DNA of 30,756 nucleotides, taken from the NCBI GenBank assembly GCA_021151805.1, contig JAGKWN010000045.1, positions 1-30,756 on the forward strand, written 5' to 3'. Each line of letters opens with the position of its first letter. Within the stretch, counting starts at the first letter, position 1. The notes under the pieces are model-generated. The model did not search any database. It was not told where the DNA came from and saw only the letters and a list, made by a program, of their open reading frames with translations. Shown piece by piece: positions 22,971 to 30,756 of this stretch. Source of the stretch: Cytophagaceae bacterium. GTDB taxonomy: Bacteria; Bacteroidota; Bacteroidia; Cytophagales; Cytophagaceae. Position numbers and translations under genes: made by a program.

Positions 22971-24044
22971 ATGAAGTTAAAATACATCCTGTATATAGTC
23001 TTAGCTGTAGGACTTGGCACATTGGTCTATTATAGAATTACTAAAAATAAAGAACTAGCTAAAGAGGGAAATTCCAAAGGGCCCATGAATGCTACAGCAA
23101 CGGTAGATGGTATTGTTCTTACACCGCAAAAGTTTGCCAATACCATATTGGTATCCGGTAGCATCGCAGCTAACGAACAGGTACAATTACGCAGCCAGAT
23201 TTCCGGCATCATCACCCACATTTATTTTCAGGAAGGCAGTAAAGTAAGCCAGGGACAAGCGCTGGTAAAAATTGATGACACCGAATTGCAGGCTCAGTTA
23301 TCAGAACTTCAGGTAAGAGTAGACCTTGCCGCTGAAAATGAAAAGCGTGCTTCACAGCTATTAAAAAAGGAAGGTATCAGTAAAGAAGAATATGATATAA
23401 CGCTTTCAACCTTACGCTCCCTGCAGGCACAGGAAAAGATCATTCAGGCACAAGTGGCAAAAACAATCATTAAAGCACCATTCAACGGTGTGATCGGATT
23501 ACGAAATGTATCTATAGGTGAATACCTGTCTGCCGATATTATTATCGCAAACCTCGTAAACATCAATCCTATAAAGATTACTTTTTCGGTACCTGAAAAG
23601 TATGCATCCAGCATGAAAACTAATACAAAGGTATCATTTACCATTGCCGGAAATACGAAAAAATTTACTGCTACGGTCTATGCTGTAGAACCTGAAATTG
23701 AAGCTGCAACCCGTACACTGCAGTTGCGTGCAAAGGCATCCAACGAGCAAGGAGAATTGGTTCCCGGTTCATTCGCAACGATAGAGCTGCCGTTATCTGT
23801 ATTACCTGATGCATTGCTTATTCCAACTGAAGCAGTTATTCCAATTCAGGATGGCAAGAAAGTATTCATCGCAGAAAATGGCAAAGCGAAAGAAGCCCTC
23901 ATCGAAACTTCATCCAGAACAGATAAAAATATTCTGGTACTATCCGGATTAAAAGCAGGTGATACAGTACTTACCAGCGGTGTCATGTCTTTAAAAGCCG
24001 GTACAAATGTTCGGGTAAAACTTCCTACTACAGACCAGAAATAA
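22971..24044 (+). CDS. RND efflux periplasmic adaptor (MFP)
   Basis: The 357-residue protein has an N-terminal membrane anchor (about residues 4-21), a biotinyl-lipoyl half (SGIITHIYFQEGSKVSQGQ), a helical hairpin (about 100-155), the return half (TIIKAPFNGVIGLRNVSIGE), a beta-barrel and a membrane-proximal domain (PTEAVIPIQDGKKVFIAENG). It should link the RND pump to its TolC channel. No lipobox is present, in contrast to the ABC adaptor encoded earlier. The pump gene begins 1 base after its stop, so the two are translated together. Confidence 0.93.
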   Translation: MKLKYILYIVLAVGLGTLVYYRITKNKELAKEGNSKGPMNATATVDGIVLTPQKFANTILVSGSIAANEQVQLRSQISGIITHIYFQEGSKVSQGQALVKIDDTELQAQLSELQVRVDLAAENEKRASQLLKKEGISKEEYDITLSTLRSLQAQEKIIQAQVAKTIIKAPFNGVIGLRNVSIGEYLSADIIIANLVNINPIKITFSVPEKYASSMKTNTKVSFTIAGNTKKFTATVYAVEPEIEAATRTLQLRAKASNEQGELVPGSFATIELPLSVLPDALLIPTEAVIPIQDGKKVFIAENGKAKEALIETSSRTDKNILVLSGLKAGDTVLTSGVMSLKAGTNVRVKLPTTDQK

Positions 24045-24045
24045 T

Positions 24046-27000
24046 ATGAGTCTTTCAAGTATAAGTATCAAGCGTCCGGTATTCACCATTGTAATTAACC
24101 TGGTTTTAATTCTGTTTGGTGTGATCGGTTATACCTATCTGGGTATTCGTGAATATCCTTCGATAGATCCGGCAACAATTTCTGTGCGTACCAGCTACTC
24201 GGGTGCCAATTCAGATATTATCGAGTCACAGATTACAGAACCGTTAGAGAAAGCGATCAATGCAATCGATGGGATTCGAACCATTACTTCATCCAGTAAT
24301 CAGGGAACGAGTAACATCACCATTGAATTCAACCTCGGTAAAAATTTAGAAGAAGCAGCCAATGATGTGCGTGATAAAGTTTCACAGGCAACCCGAAGCC
24401 TGCCGCTGGACATAGACGCGCCGCCGGTAGTTTCTAAAGCCGATTCAGATTCAGAACCCATCATTATCCTGACTGTAAAAAGTAATTCAAGAGATATTCT
24501 GCAGCTTAGTGATTATGCAGAGAATACAATGGCGCAACGCATACAGACTATACCCGGTGTAAGTAGTGTGCAGATCTACGGACAAAAGAAATATGCCATG
24601 CGTCTATGGATTGACCCGATGAAACTTTCTTCTTATGGACTAACCGTCGCTGAAGTTAAAGCTGCTTTAAATAAAGAAAATGTTGAATTGCCATCCGGAA
24701 AGATTACCGGTAAGAATACAGAGCTTACCGTAAACACACGCGGAAACCTATCTACCGAAGAACAGTTCAGCAATTTAATTATCCGTTCACAAGGCGGCAA
24801 AACGATTCGCTTCAACGATATCGGTACGGTTGTTTTAGGTCCGGAGAATCTGGAAACCCAGATGACAGAATCCGGGATACCTATGGTAGGCCTTGCCATT
24901 GTGCCGCAGCCAGGTACCAACTACCTGGAGATTGCTTCTGCTTTTTATGAACAGCTGGAAAAATTAAAAAAAGAAGTTCCACAGGATATTGAAATGAAAG
25001 TAGCCGTTGACAATACGCTCTTCATTAAAAAATCTGTTACCGAAGTTGCCGAAACAATTTTAATATCACTCATTCTGGTAATTATAATCATCTACATTTT
25101 CTTCAGAGACTGGGGCGTTGCATTCAGACCATTGATTGATATTCCGGTATCCTTGATCGCAACATTCTTCATTATGTATCTCTGCGGTTTTTCTGTGAAT
25201 GTATTAACCCTGCTGGCCATTGTACTGGCAACAGGGCTTGTGGTTGATGACGGGATCGTTGTAACCGAAAACATTTACAAGAAAGTTGAAGAAGGCATGT
25301 CTCCGATCCAGGCCGCTATTAAAGGGTCAAATGAAATATTAATTCCTGTAATCTCTATATCCATTACACTTGCAGCTGTGTTCCTGCCGGTGATCTTTTT
25401 ACAGGGATTTGTAGGTCAGCTCTTCAGGGAATTCGGAATTGTGATCGCATCGGCAGTACTTATTTCCGCCTTTGTTTCATTAACGCTCACGCCTATGCTG
25501 AATGCATACCTGATGAAAGACGGAGTACATACTAAATCAAAATTTTACAATTGGTCTGAACCATACTTTATTAAAATGAATACTGCTTATGCTCAGGCAT
25601 TGGGAGTATTTATGAAAAGAAAATGGGTAAGCTTCCCTATTCTTTTTGTCTGTATTGGGTTGATTGTTTTTTTCTTTTCAATTTTGAAAAAAGAAACAGC
25701 CCCATACGACGACCGCAGTTACCTGCGTGTACAGGTGACAACACCTGAGGGTTCAAGCTACGATTATACCAATCGTTTCATGGAAGAAATGAAACAGTTA
25801 GTGAACGATTCTATTCCTGAGAAAAACGTAAACCTGGTTATTACCGCACCTGGTTATGGATCTGTGTCCATCAACAGCGGACGAATGGTTATGTCGCTTG
25901 TGCCGCCGGAAGAAAGAAAACGCAGCCAGAAACAGATCGCCAATAAATTAACACAGCTAACAAAAAGATATCCGGAAGCACGTACCACTGTTACCGAACA
26001 GCCTACCATTGCGGTAAATAAACGCGGTGGACTTCCGGTGCAGTTTATTATTAAAGCGCCAAACTTTGAAAAACTGCGCGAAAAACTTCCAGAGTTTATG
26101 GCTGCCGTTGGCAATGATCCTACCTTTTCGGTTTCAGACGTAAACCTTAAATTCAATAAGCCTGAATTAAATGTTACCATCGACCGGAATAAAGCGCAAA
26201 GCATAGGCGTGTCTGTATTGGATGTTGCACAAACACTGCAGCTATCATTAAGCGGTCAACGTTTTGCCTATTTCTACATGAATGGAAAACAATACCAGGT
26301 GATTGCTCAGTTTGACCAGGCAGACCGCAGTTCTCCCCTAGACCTGACTTCCATCTTTGTTAAAAATAATGCCGGACAGTTGGTGCAGCTTGACAACGTT
26401 GTGACCATCAATGAACGCAGCAGTCCGCCGCAGCTTTACCATTCAGACAGATATATCTCTGCAACGGTAAGTGCTGGTTTGGCTCCAGGCAAGAGTATCG
26501 GCGATGGTATTGATGCCATGAATAAAATTGCTGCAGAAGTACTGGATGAGAGCTTCTCTACTGATCTTACAGGTGAATCAAGAGACTTCGTTGAAAGTAG
26601 CTCTAATACATTGTTCGCATTCAGTCTTGCCTTACTGTTAATTTACCTGATCCTTGCGGCACAATTTGAGAGCTTTATCGATCCGTTTATTATTATCCTG
26701 ACTGTACCTATGGCTGTTGGCGGTGCCCTACTCTCCCTATGGCTGTTTGGCCAGACCTGGAACATCTTCAGTCAGATCGGCACCATCATGCTGATTGGTC
26801 TTGTAACTAAAAACGGAATCCTGATTGTAGAATTTGCAAACCAATTAAAGGAACAAGGCAAACCGAAAGCAGTAGCTATTCTGGAAGCAGCCGAAGCACG
26901 TCTCCGCCCGATTCTTATGACCAGTCTGGCAATTTCATTAGGTGCATTGCCTATTGCCCTTGCATTGGGTGCTGCAGCTCAAAGCCGGATCGGTATGGGT

Positions 27001-27144
27001 GTAGTAATTGTTGGCGGAACGATGTTCTCCCTGGTACTAACATTATTTGTTATTCCCGCTATTTATTCCATGTGGTCTAAAGAACACAAACATAACCCCG
27101 CGTTTGATGAAGCTGAACTGCTTGAAAAAAATATTAATCATTAA
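24046..27144 (+). CDS. RND multidrug/hydrophobe efflux pump (AcrB/MexB-like, HAE1 type)
   Basis: The 1032-residue length matches HAE1 pumps. It begins with SISIKRPVFTIVINLVLIL, carries the duplicated halves each with six helices and a large periplasmic loop, and keeps the proton-relay aspartates in helix 4 (GLVVDDGIVVTENIY, near residue 400) and the GLVTKNGILIVEFANQ motif in helix 10. It would use the proton gradient to move hydrophobic compounds from the periplasm and membrane to the outside. The substrate range cannot be read. It is complete with no frameshift. Confidence 0.96.
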   Translation: MSLSSISIKRPVFTIVINLVLILFGVIGYTYLGIREYPSIDPATISVRTSYSGANSDIIESQITEPLEKAINAIDGIRTITSSSNQGTSNITIEFNLGKNLEEAANDVRDKVSQATRSLPLDIDAPPVVSKADSDSEPIIILTVKSNSRDILQLSDYAENTMAQRIQTIPGVSSVQIYGQKKYAMRLWIDPMKLSSYGLTVAEVKAALNKENVELPSGKITGKNTELTVNTRGNLSTEEQFSNLIIRSQGGKTIRFNDIGTVVLGPENLETQMTESGIPMVGLAIVPQPGTNYLEIASAFYEQLEKLKKEVPQDIEMKVAVDNTLFIKKSVTEVAETILISLILVIIIIYIFFRDWGVAFRPLIDIPVSLIATFFIMYLCGFSVNVLTLLAIVLATGLVVDDGIVVTENIYKKVEEGMSPIQAAIKGSNEILIPVISISITLAAVFLPVIFLQGFVGQLFREFGIVIASAVLISAFVSLTLTPMLNAYLMKDGVHTKSKFYNWSEPYFIKMNTAYAQALGVFMKRKWVSFPILFVCIGLIVFFFSILKKETAPYDDRSYLRVQVTTPEGSSYDYTNRFMEEMKQLVNDSIPEKNVNLVITAPGYGSVSINSGRMVMSLVPPEERKRSQKQIANKLTQLTKRYPEARTTVTEQPTIAVNKRGGLPVQFIIKAPNFEKLREKLPEFMAAVGNDPTFSVSDVNLKFNKPELNVTIDRNKAQSIGVSVLDVAQTLQLSLSGQRFAYFYMNGKQYQVIAQFDQADRSSPLDLTSIFVKNNAGQLVQLDNVVTINERSSPPQLYHSDRYISATVSAGLAPGKSIGDGIDAMNKIAAEVLDESFSTDLTGESRDFVESSSNTLFAFSLALLLIYLILAAQFESFIDPFIIILTVPMAVGGALLSLWLFGQTWNIFSQIGTIMLIGLVTKNGILIVEFANQLKEQGKPKAVAILEAAEARLRPILMTSLAISLGALPIALALGAAAQSRIGMGVVIVGGTMFSLVLTLFVIPAIYSMWSKEHKHNPAFDEAELLEKNINH

Positions 27145-27148
27145 TACT

Positions 27149-28462
27149 ATGAACAAAAAACATGTTTTTATTTTCACGTTCGTATTATTCTTAACAAATG
27201 CCCCCACAGTATTTGCACAGGAACTATTAACCCTGGAACAGGCTATCCGCCTCACATTGGAAAACAACTTCAATATCCTCCTTGTGAAGAATGATGTTGA
27301 GGTTAGTAAAAATAATGTTAATCCGGGCGTGGCAGGTGCACTACCTTATATAGGCGGTAACGTAACAAATTCCTACAGTGTACTTGACAGCAGACAGGTG
27401 CAATCAAATGGCTTGATAACCGAGAAAGAAGGAGCCCGTAACAGCAACTTCAACTACGGTGTTGGCTTGAACTGGACCATCTTTGACGGCTTCGGCATGT
27501 TTGCCCGTTATGATCAATTAAAAGAATTTGAAAAGCTCAGCGAAGAAAATCTCCAGGTAGCAATCATGACCAATGTCGCTGCTGTAACAAGTACCTACTA
27601 CAATCTGGTACAGCAACAACAACAGCTCTATGCATATGATACAGCCATTTATATTTCTCATCAGCGATTGCAGTTTGCTCAGAACAGATATCAGGTTGGT
27701 AAAGCTGCAAAGCTGGAAGTACTGAATGCAGAAGTGGATATGAATACAGATACAACCAACTTTGTTCGTCAGCAGGAATTGTACAACAACACACAAACCT
27801 ACATGAACCAGCTACTCGCAAGGGACGTAGGCACACGGTTTAAAGTGGTGAACGATATTCCGGTCGACAATACACTCATCCTGGAAAATTTATCGGAACA
27901 GGCAAGTAAACACAACCCTTTCTTACAGGCTGCTATCATCAACAAGCGTATTGCCGCACTGGACCTGAAGATTGTAAAAGCTTATCGATACCCGGTTGTA
28001 AATGTAAACACCGGATATAATTTTACCAACTCCAGATCAGCTTTAGGTTTTGCTACGCAAACAAGCGGTAAAGGATTAACCTATGGAGTTACGGCTAGTG
28101 TACCCATCTTCAATGGTTTTACACAGAACATCAGCGAACACAACGCCAGAATACTGATGAATAGTGCAGAGTTGCAATATGAACAAACAAGCCAGATCAT
28201 CCAATCCGAATTAACCAGTGCTTATCAAACCTATCGTACTAGTCTTGTGCTGGTAACGCTTGAAGAAAAAAATCAACGCATCGCACGCGAGAACTTAGAA
28301 ATTACTATTGACAAATTTAAACTCGGGAGTATTACAACGGTAGAATTCCGTGCCGCACAGCTGAACTACATCAATGCTACTGTCCGCTACAGTACGGCCC
28401 AGTACAATGCAAAGCTTGCTGAAATCAACCTGAACCAGATTTCAGGCACGATGGAATATTAA
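27149..28462 (+). CDS. TolC-family outer-membrane channel of the RND operon
   Basis: The ATG at 27149, 4 bases after the pump stop, starts a signal peptide (MNKKHVFIFTFVLFLTNAPT, cleaved after VFAQ) and gives a 437-residue protein; a longer frame from 27047 would overlap the pump. Two OEP repeats are visible as long Gln/Asn-rich helices (LTLEQAIRLTLENNFNILLV; QLQFAQNRYQVGKAAKLEVL-type segments). It completes an RND tripartite system. Its stop is 4 bases from the stop of the convergent GH3 gene, and no terminator hairpin is obvious. Confidence 0.93.
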   Translation: MNKKHVFIFTFVLFLTNAPTVFAQELLTLEQAIRLTLENNFNILLVKNDVEVSKNNVNPGVAGALPYIGGNVTNSYSVLDSRQVQSNGLITEKEGARNSNFNYGVGLNWTIFDGFGMFARYDQLKEFEKLSEENLQVAIMTNVAAVTSTYYNLVQQQQQLYAYDTAIYISHQRLQFAQNRYQVGKAAKLEVLNAEVDMNTDTTNFVRQQELYNNTQTYMNQLLARDVGTRFKVVNDIPVDNTLILENLSEQASKHNPFLQAAIINKRIAALDLKIVKAYRYPVVNVNTGYNFTNSRSALGFATQTSGKGLTYGVTASVPIFNGFTQNISEHNARILMNSAELQYEQTSQIIQSELTSAYQTYRTSLVLVTLEEKNQRIARENLEITIDKFKLGSITTVEFRAAQLNYINATVRYSTAQYNAKLAEINLNQISGTMEY

Positions 28463-28466
28463 TGAA

Positions 28467-30017
28467 TTATTGTTCAATGAAGGCCTTCCAGTCTTTATGA
28501 AGTTTAGTATTTAATACGCGGGGGAATTTATTCTGTCCGCCTTCTTTCCCCCTGAAGCGCAACCAATCATAAAAAAGATTGGTCGGTAGAATCGTAACAA
28601 ATATTTCTTTAAGTGCTGTTGTCCGTTCAACCCGATAATCATCATTCAGCAGCTTTAGTTTTTCATCCAGTAGATTTGATAATACAACCGGATCAACATC
28701 ATCATCTGTACCAATATACCATTGGTGTGCAAATAAGGATTCATGAGGAATTCCGGCAACAGCAAATTCTTTGATCGTTATATTCAATTCTTCTGCAATA
28801 AGTTTAATTGCCTGGTTCATGTTATCAACCGACAAATGTTCGCCACATAAACTAATGTAATGCTTGGTTCTGCCTGTGATAACAATTTCAGCATTTGCTT
28901 TATCAACAAAACGAATCACATCTCCTATAATATAACGCCATGTGCCGGCGCAAGTAGAAAGCAGCAGTGCATAATCAACACCTTCTTCTACATCATCAAT
29001 CATGAGCGTTTTAGGATGCACGACCAAATCTCCCGATGCTGTAAAATTCTGTTCATTGAACGGCACAAATTCAAAAAATATTCCATTGTTCAAAACCAGC
29101 TTCATGCCTTTCTTCCCAGGTCCGGCCTGGTAAGCAATAAAGCCTTCAGATGCCAGATACGTTTCAATATAAATAATTGGTCGCGCCAATAATTTTTCAA
29201 AACCTTTGCGATAGGGTTCAAATGCTACACCCCCATGTACAAATACAGAAAGGTTGGGCCACATATCGTGAATCGTTTTCAACTGATAACGTTCAATGAT
29301 ACGTTCAATCAGAATCTGCAGCCAGGCAGGCACACCTACAATAAAACCTATATCCCATTTAGGAGCCGATTCAACAATTTCGTTTAGTTTACTTTCCCAA
29401 TCGCGGTTACGGGCAATCTTAGAACCGGGCTTATAAAAATATTGAAACCAGAATGGAATTTTACTTGCCTGAATACCGCTTAAGTCGCCTTCATAATACA
29501 TTTCTGTTTTATGAAGATGTGTGCTGCCACCGAGCATCAAGATACCTTTACCAAATAATTCTTTCGGCAGCTTGTATTGCACTAAAGACAATAACTGGCG
29601 GATACCGATTTTTTTATTGGCTTTTATAAACTGATTCGTGATCGGGATATACTTAGTAGATGCATCTGAGGTACCGGAGCTCAATGCAAAGTATTTGACC
29701 TTACCCGGCCAGGTAACGTCTGCCTCTCCTTCCTTTAAACGATGCCACCATTCTGTATACAACTTATTATAAGAAAATACCGGCACTCGCCTTTTATAAT
29801 AACTATAAAAATATTTCTTATCCTTAGAACCAAACTGCGTAATGATTTCTGAAAAATTGTAGTGCTTCCCAAATTGTGTATGATCACTTTTTTTAAGTAG
29901 CTTTTTTAATACCTTCCGTTGTTGATTAAAGTGACTAAGTTTTTTTTTATTTGGCAATGTGCTTAACTTTAGTGCTCTCGCGAACAGCTTCTCCAAAAGA
30001 TCCATAGCTAGTACCAT
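28467..30017 (-). CDS. GH3 family acyl-adenylate/amino-acid ligase-like protein
   Basis: The 516-residue product has the GH3 pattern: WPGKVKYFALSSGTSDAST with the ATP-binding SSGTS loop at residues 113-117, KYIPIT, the central FVHGGVAFEPY, YLASEGFIAYQ and LLSTCAGTWRYIIGDVIRF blocks, and a C-terminal domain starting near TGRTKHYISLCGEHLS. In plants GH3 enzymes adenylate auxin or jasmonate and join them to amino acids; the bacterial substrate is unknown. The start is ATG at 30017 or ATG at 30005 (four residues shorter); the second begins MDLLEKLF. It diverges from the YggS gene and is convergent with the RND operon. Confidence 0.88.
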   Translation of the reverse strand: MVLAMDLLEKLFARALKLSTLPNKKKLSHFNQQRKVLKKLLKKSDHTQFGKHYNFSEIITQFGSKDKKYFYSYYKRRVPVFSYNKLYTEWWHRLKEGEADVTWPGKVKYFALSSGTSDASTKYIPITNQFIKANKKIGIRQLLSLVQYKLPKELFGKGILMLGGSTHLHKTEMYYEGDLSGIQASKIPFWFQYFYKPGSKIARNRDWESKLNEIVESAPKWDIGFIVGVPAWLQILIERIIERYQLKTIHDMWPNLSVFVHGGVAFEPYRKGFEKLLARPIIYIETYLASEGFIAYQAGPGKKGMKLVLNNGIFFEFVPFNEQNFTASGDLVVHPKTLMIDDVEEGVDYALLLSTCAGTWRYIIGDVIRFVDKANAEIVITGRTKHYISLCGEHLSVDNMNQAIKLIAEELNITIKEFAVAGIPHESLFAHQWYIGTDDDVDPVVLSNLLDEKLKLLNDDYRVERTTALKEIFVTILPTNLFYDWLRFRGKEGGQNKFPRVLNTKLHKDWKAFIEQ

Positions 30018-30068
30018 TATATTTAGTCACTGAAATTTAATACATTCACATTACGTAACAGTTAAATT

Positions 30069-30734
30069 ATGATAAACAAATCCGCTTTAAACATCATTAC
30101 AGAATTTTTAAAGCCATTTCATACCAGCCTGATTGCAGTAACAAAAGCACACCCGGTTGAAGTACTGCAGGAAGCGTATGATTTCGGACTGAATGTATTT
30201 GGTGAGAATAAAGTACAGGAACTTGTTGCCAAAGCAGAAGTGCTGCCAAAAGATATTCAATGGCATTTAATCGGACATTTGCAAAGCAATAAAGTTAAAT
30301 ATATAGCTCCTTTCATTCACATGATCCATTCCGTTGACAGCTTCAAACTGTTACAGGAAATCAACAAGGAAGCGAAAAAAAATGATCGTATTATACGTTG
30401 TCTTTTGCAGGTATACATAGCCAACGAAGACACAAAGTTTGGGCTGGATCAAAAAGAGCTTTTAGCCATTTTAACGCATCCGGAACTTGAACAATTGGAG
30501 CACATACAAATCAAAGGTTTGATGGGTATGGCAACAAACACAAATGATAAAGCTCAGATACGAAAAGAGTTTCATGGTCTGAGAGAATTATTTCATACAC
30601 TTTCAAGAACCATTACTAAAAAGAATATTCAGTGGAGTGAAATTTCCATGGGCATGACTTCTGATTATGAAATTGCTGCAGAAGAAGGAAGCACCATGGT
30701 ACGTATTGGAAGCGCAATCTTTGGAAGCAGGTAA
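30069..30734 (+). CDS. YggS/PROSC family PLP-binding protein
   Basis: The 221-residue protein binds pyridoxal phosphate through the lysine of LIAVTKAHP (Lys26) in a single TIM-barrel without the second domain of alanine racemase. Other family marks are FGENKVQEL, WHLIGHLQSNKVKYI, GLMGMATN, SEISMGMTSDYEIA and MVRIGSAIFGSR. Members keep PLP and amino-acid levels in balance and have no clear enzymatic activity. It is complete and begins 51 bases from the divergent GH3 start. Confidence 0.95.
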   Translation: MINKSALNIITEFLKPFHTSLIAVTKAHPVEVLQEAYDFGLNVFGENKVQELVAKAEVLPKDIQWHLIGHLQSNKVKYIAPFIHMIHSVDSFKLLQEINKEAKKNDRIIRCLLQVYIANEDTKFGLDQKELLAILTHPELEQLEHIQIKGLMGMATNTNDKAQIRKEFHGLRELFHTLSRTITKKNIQWSEISMGMTSDYEIAAEEGSTMVRIGSAIFGSR

Positions 30735-30736
30735 AT

Positions 30737-30756
30737 GCATTAAGCTTAAGTAATGC
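30737..30756. other. Partial palindromic word at the window edge
   Basis: GCATTAAGCTTAAGTAATGC has 6-base complementary ends (GCATTA and TAATGC). It resembles words in the spacer near 15118-15262 and could be the start of a terminator or repeat cut by the window edge. Confidence 0.3.

Noticed and set aside
1..30756. Prophage, integrative element or defence island
   Set aside because: No integrase, transposase, phage structural, restriction, toxin-antitoxin or CRISPR-associated gene was seen; genes are housekeeping, transport and envelope functions with uniform character.

Overview
The window looks like an ordinary chromosomal stretch from a member of the Bacteroidota, most likely a Cytophagales bacterium close to Cytophaga; the genus is an inference from overall gene style, not something I could test. 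Supporting signs are moderate-to-low GC, TAnnTTTG-like promoter elements with few clear Shine-Dalgarno sites, and families typical of the phylum (DUF4197, DUF4199 and DUF4296 proteins, a DUF5723-like outer-membrane barrel, a BatA/BatD-type module, a bacterial GH3 protein). I see no rRNA, tRNA, CRISPR array, transposase, integrase or phage gene.

Layout. 1-2.2 kb: the 3' part of a VTT/DedA-like membrane protein and an outer-membrane barrel, closed by a strong two-way terminator. 2.2-8.2 kb: a divergent sulfur-assimilation locus. The minus strand carries siroheme sulfite/nitrite reductase, uroporphyrinogen-III methyltransferase, precorrin-2 dehydrogenase/ferrochelatase and a rhodanese. The plus strand carries an OsmC protein and a MetZ-like sulfhydrylase. 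The roughly 320-base gap between the two arms has several palindromes and a hairpin. 8.2-10.3 kb: a Kv-type potassium channel, a DUF4199 membrane protein and a DUF4197 lipoprotein. 10.3-15.1 kb: a MarR regulator diverging from a four-gene tripartite ABC exporter (ATPase, adaptor, permease, TolC). 15.3-17.7 kb: MutS2 on the minus strand.

17.8-22.8 kb: an ECF sigma factor overlapping a membrane protein with a TonB-like C-terminus, a DUF4296 lipoprotein on the opposite strand, then a tightly overlapping DUF58 - BatD-like - BatA-like VWA module followed by a SET-domain protein. This segment uses many non-ATG starts. 23.0-28.5 kb: an RND efflux operon (adaptor, pump, TolC). 28.5-30.7 kb: a GH3-family protein and a YggS/PLP-homeostasis protein, divergently transcribed.

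How the genes work together. The sulfur locus makes siroheme, reduces sulfite to sulfide and can feed sulfide into homocysteine through MetZ. Two complete envelope-spanning exporters each carry their own TolC. The sigma/TonB-like pair and the DUF58/Bat module look like envelope functions.

I did not find a clearly new defence or mobile system. The observations most worth checking are the regulatory DNA of the sulfur locus, the mirrored TAAATTTG-N4-ATG starts at the MarR/ABC locus, the sigma/TonB-like pair, the extra C-terminal domain of the sulfite reductase, and the SET protein beside the Bat-type genes.
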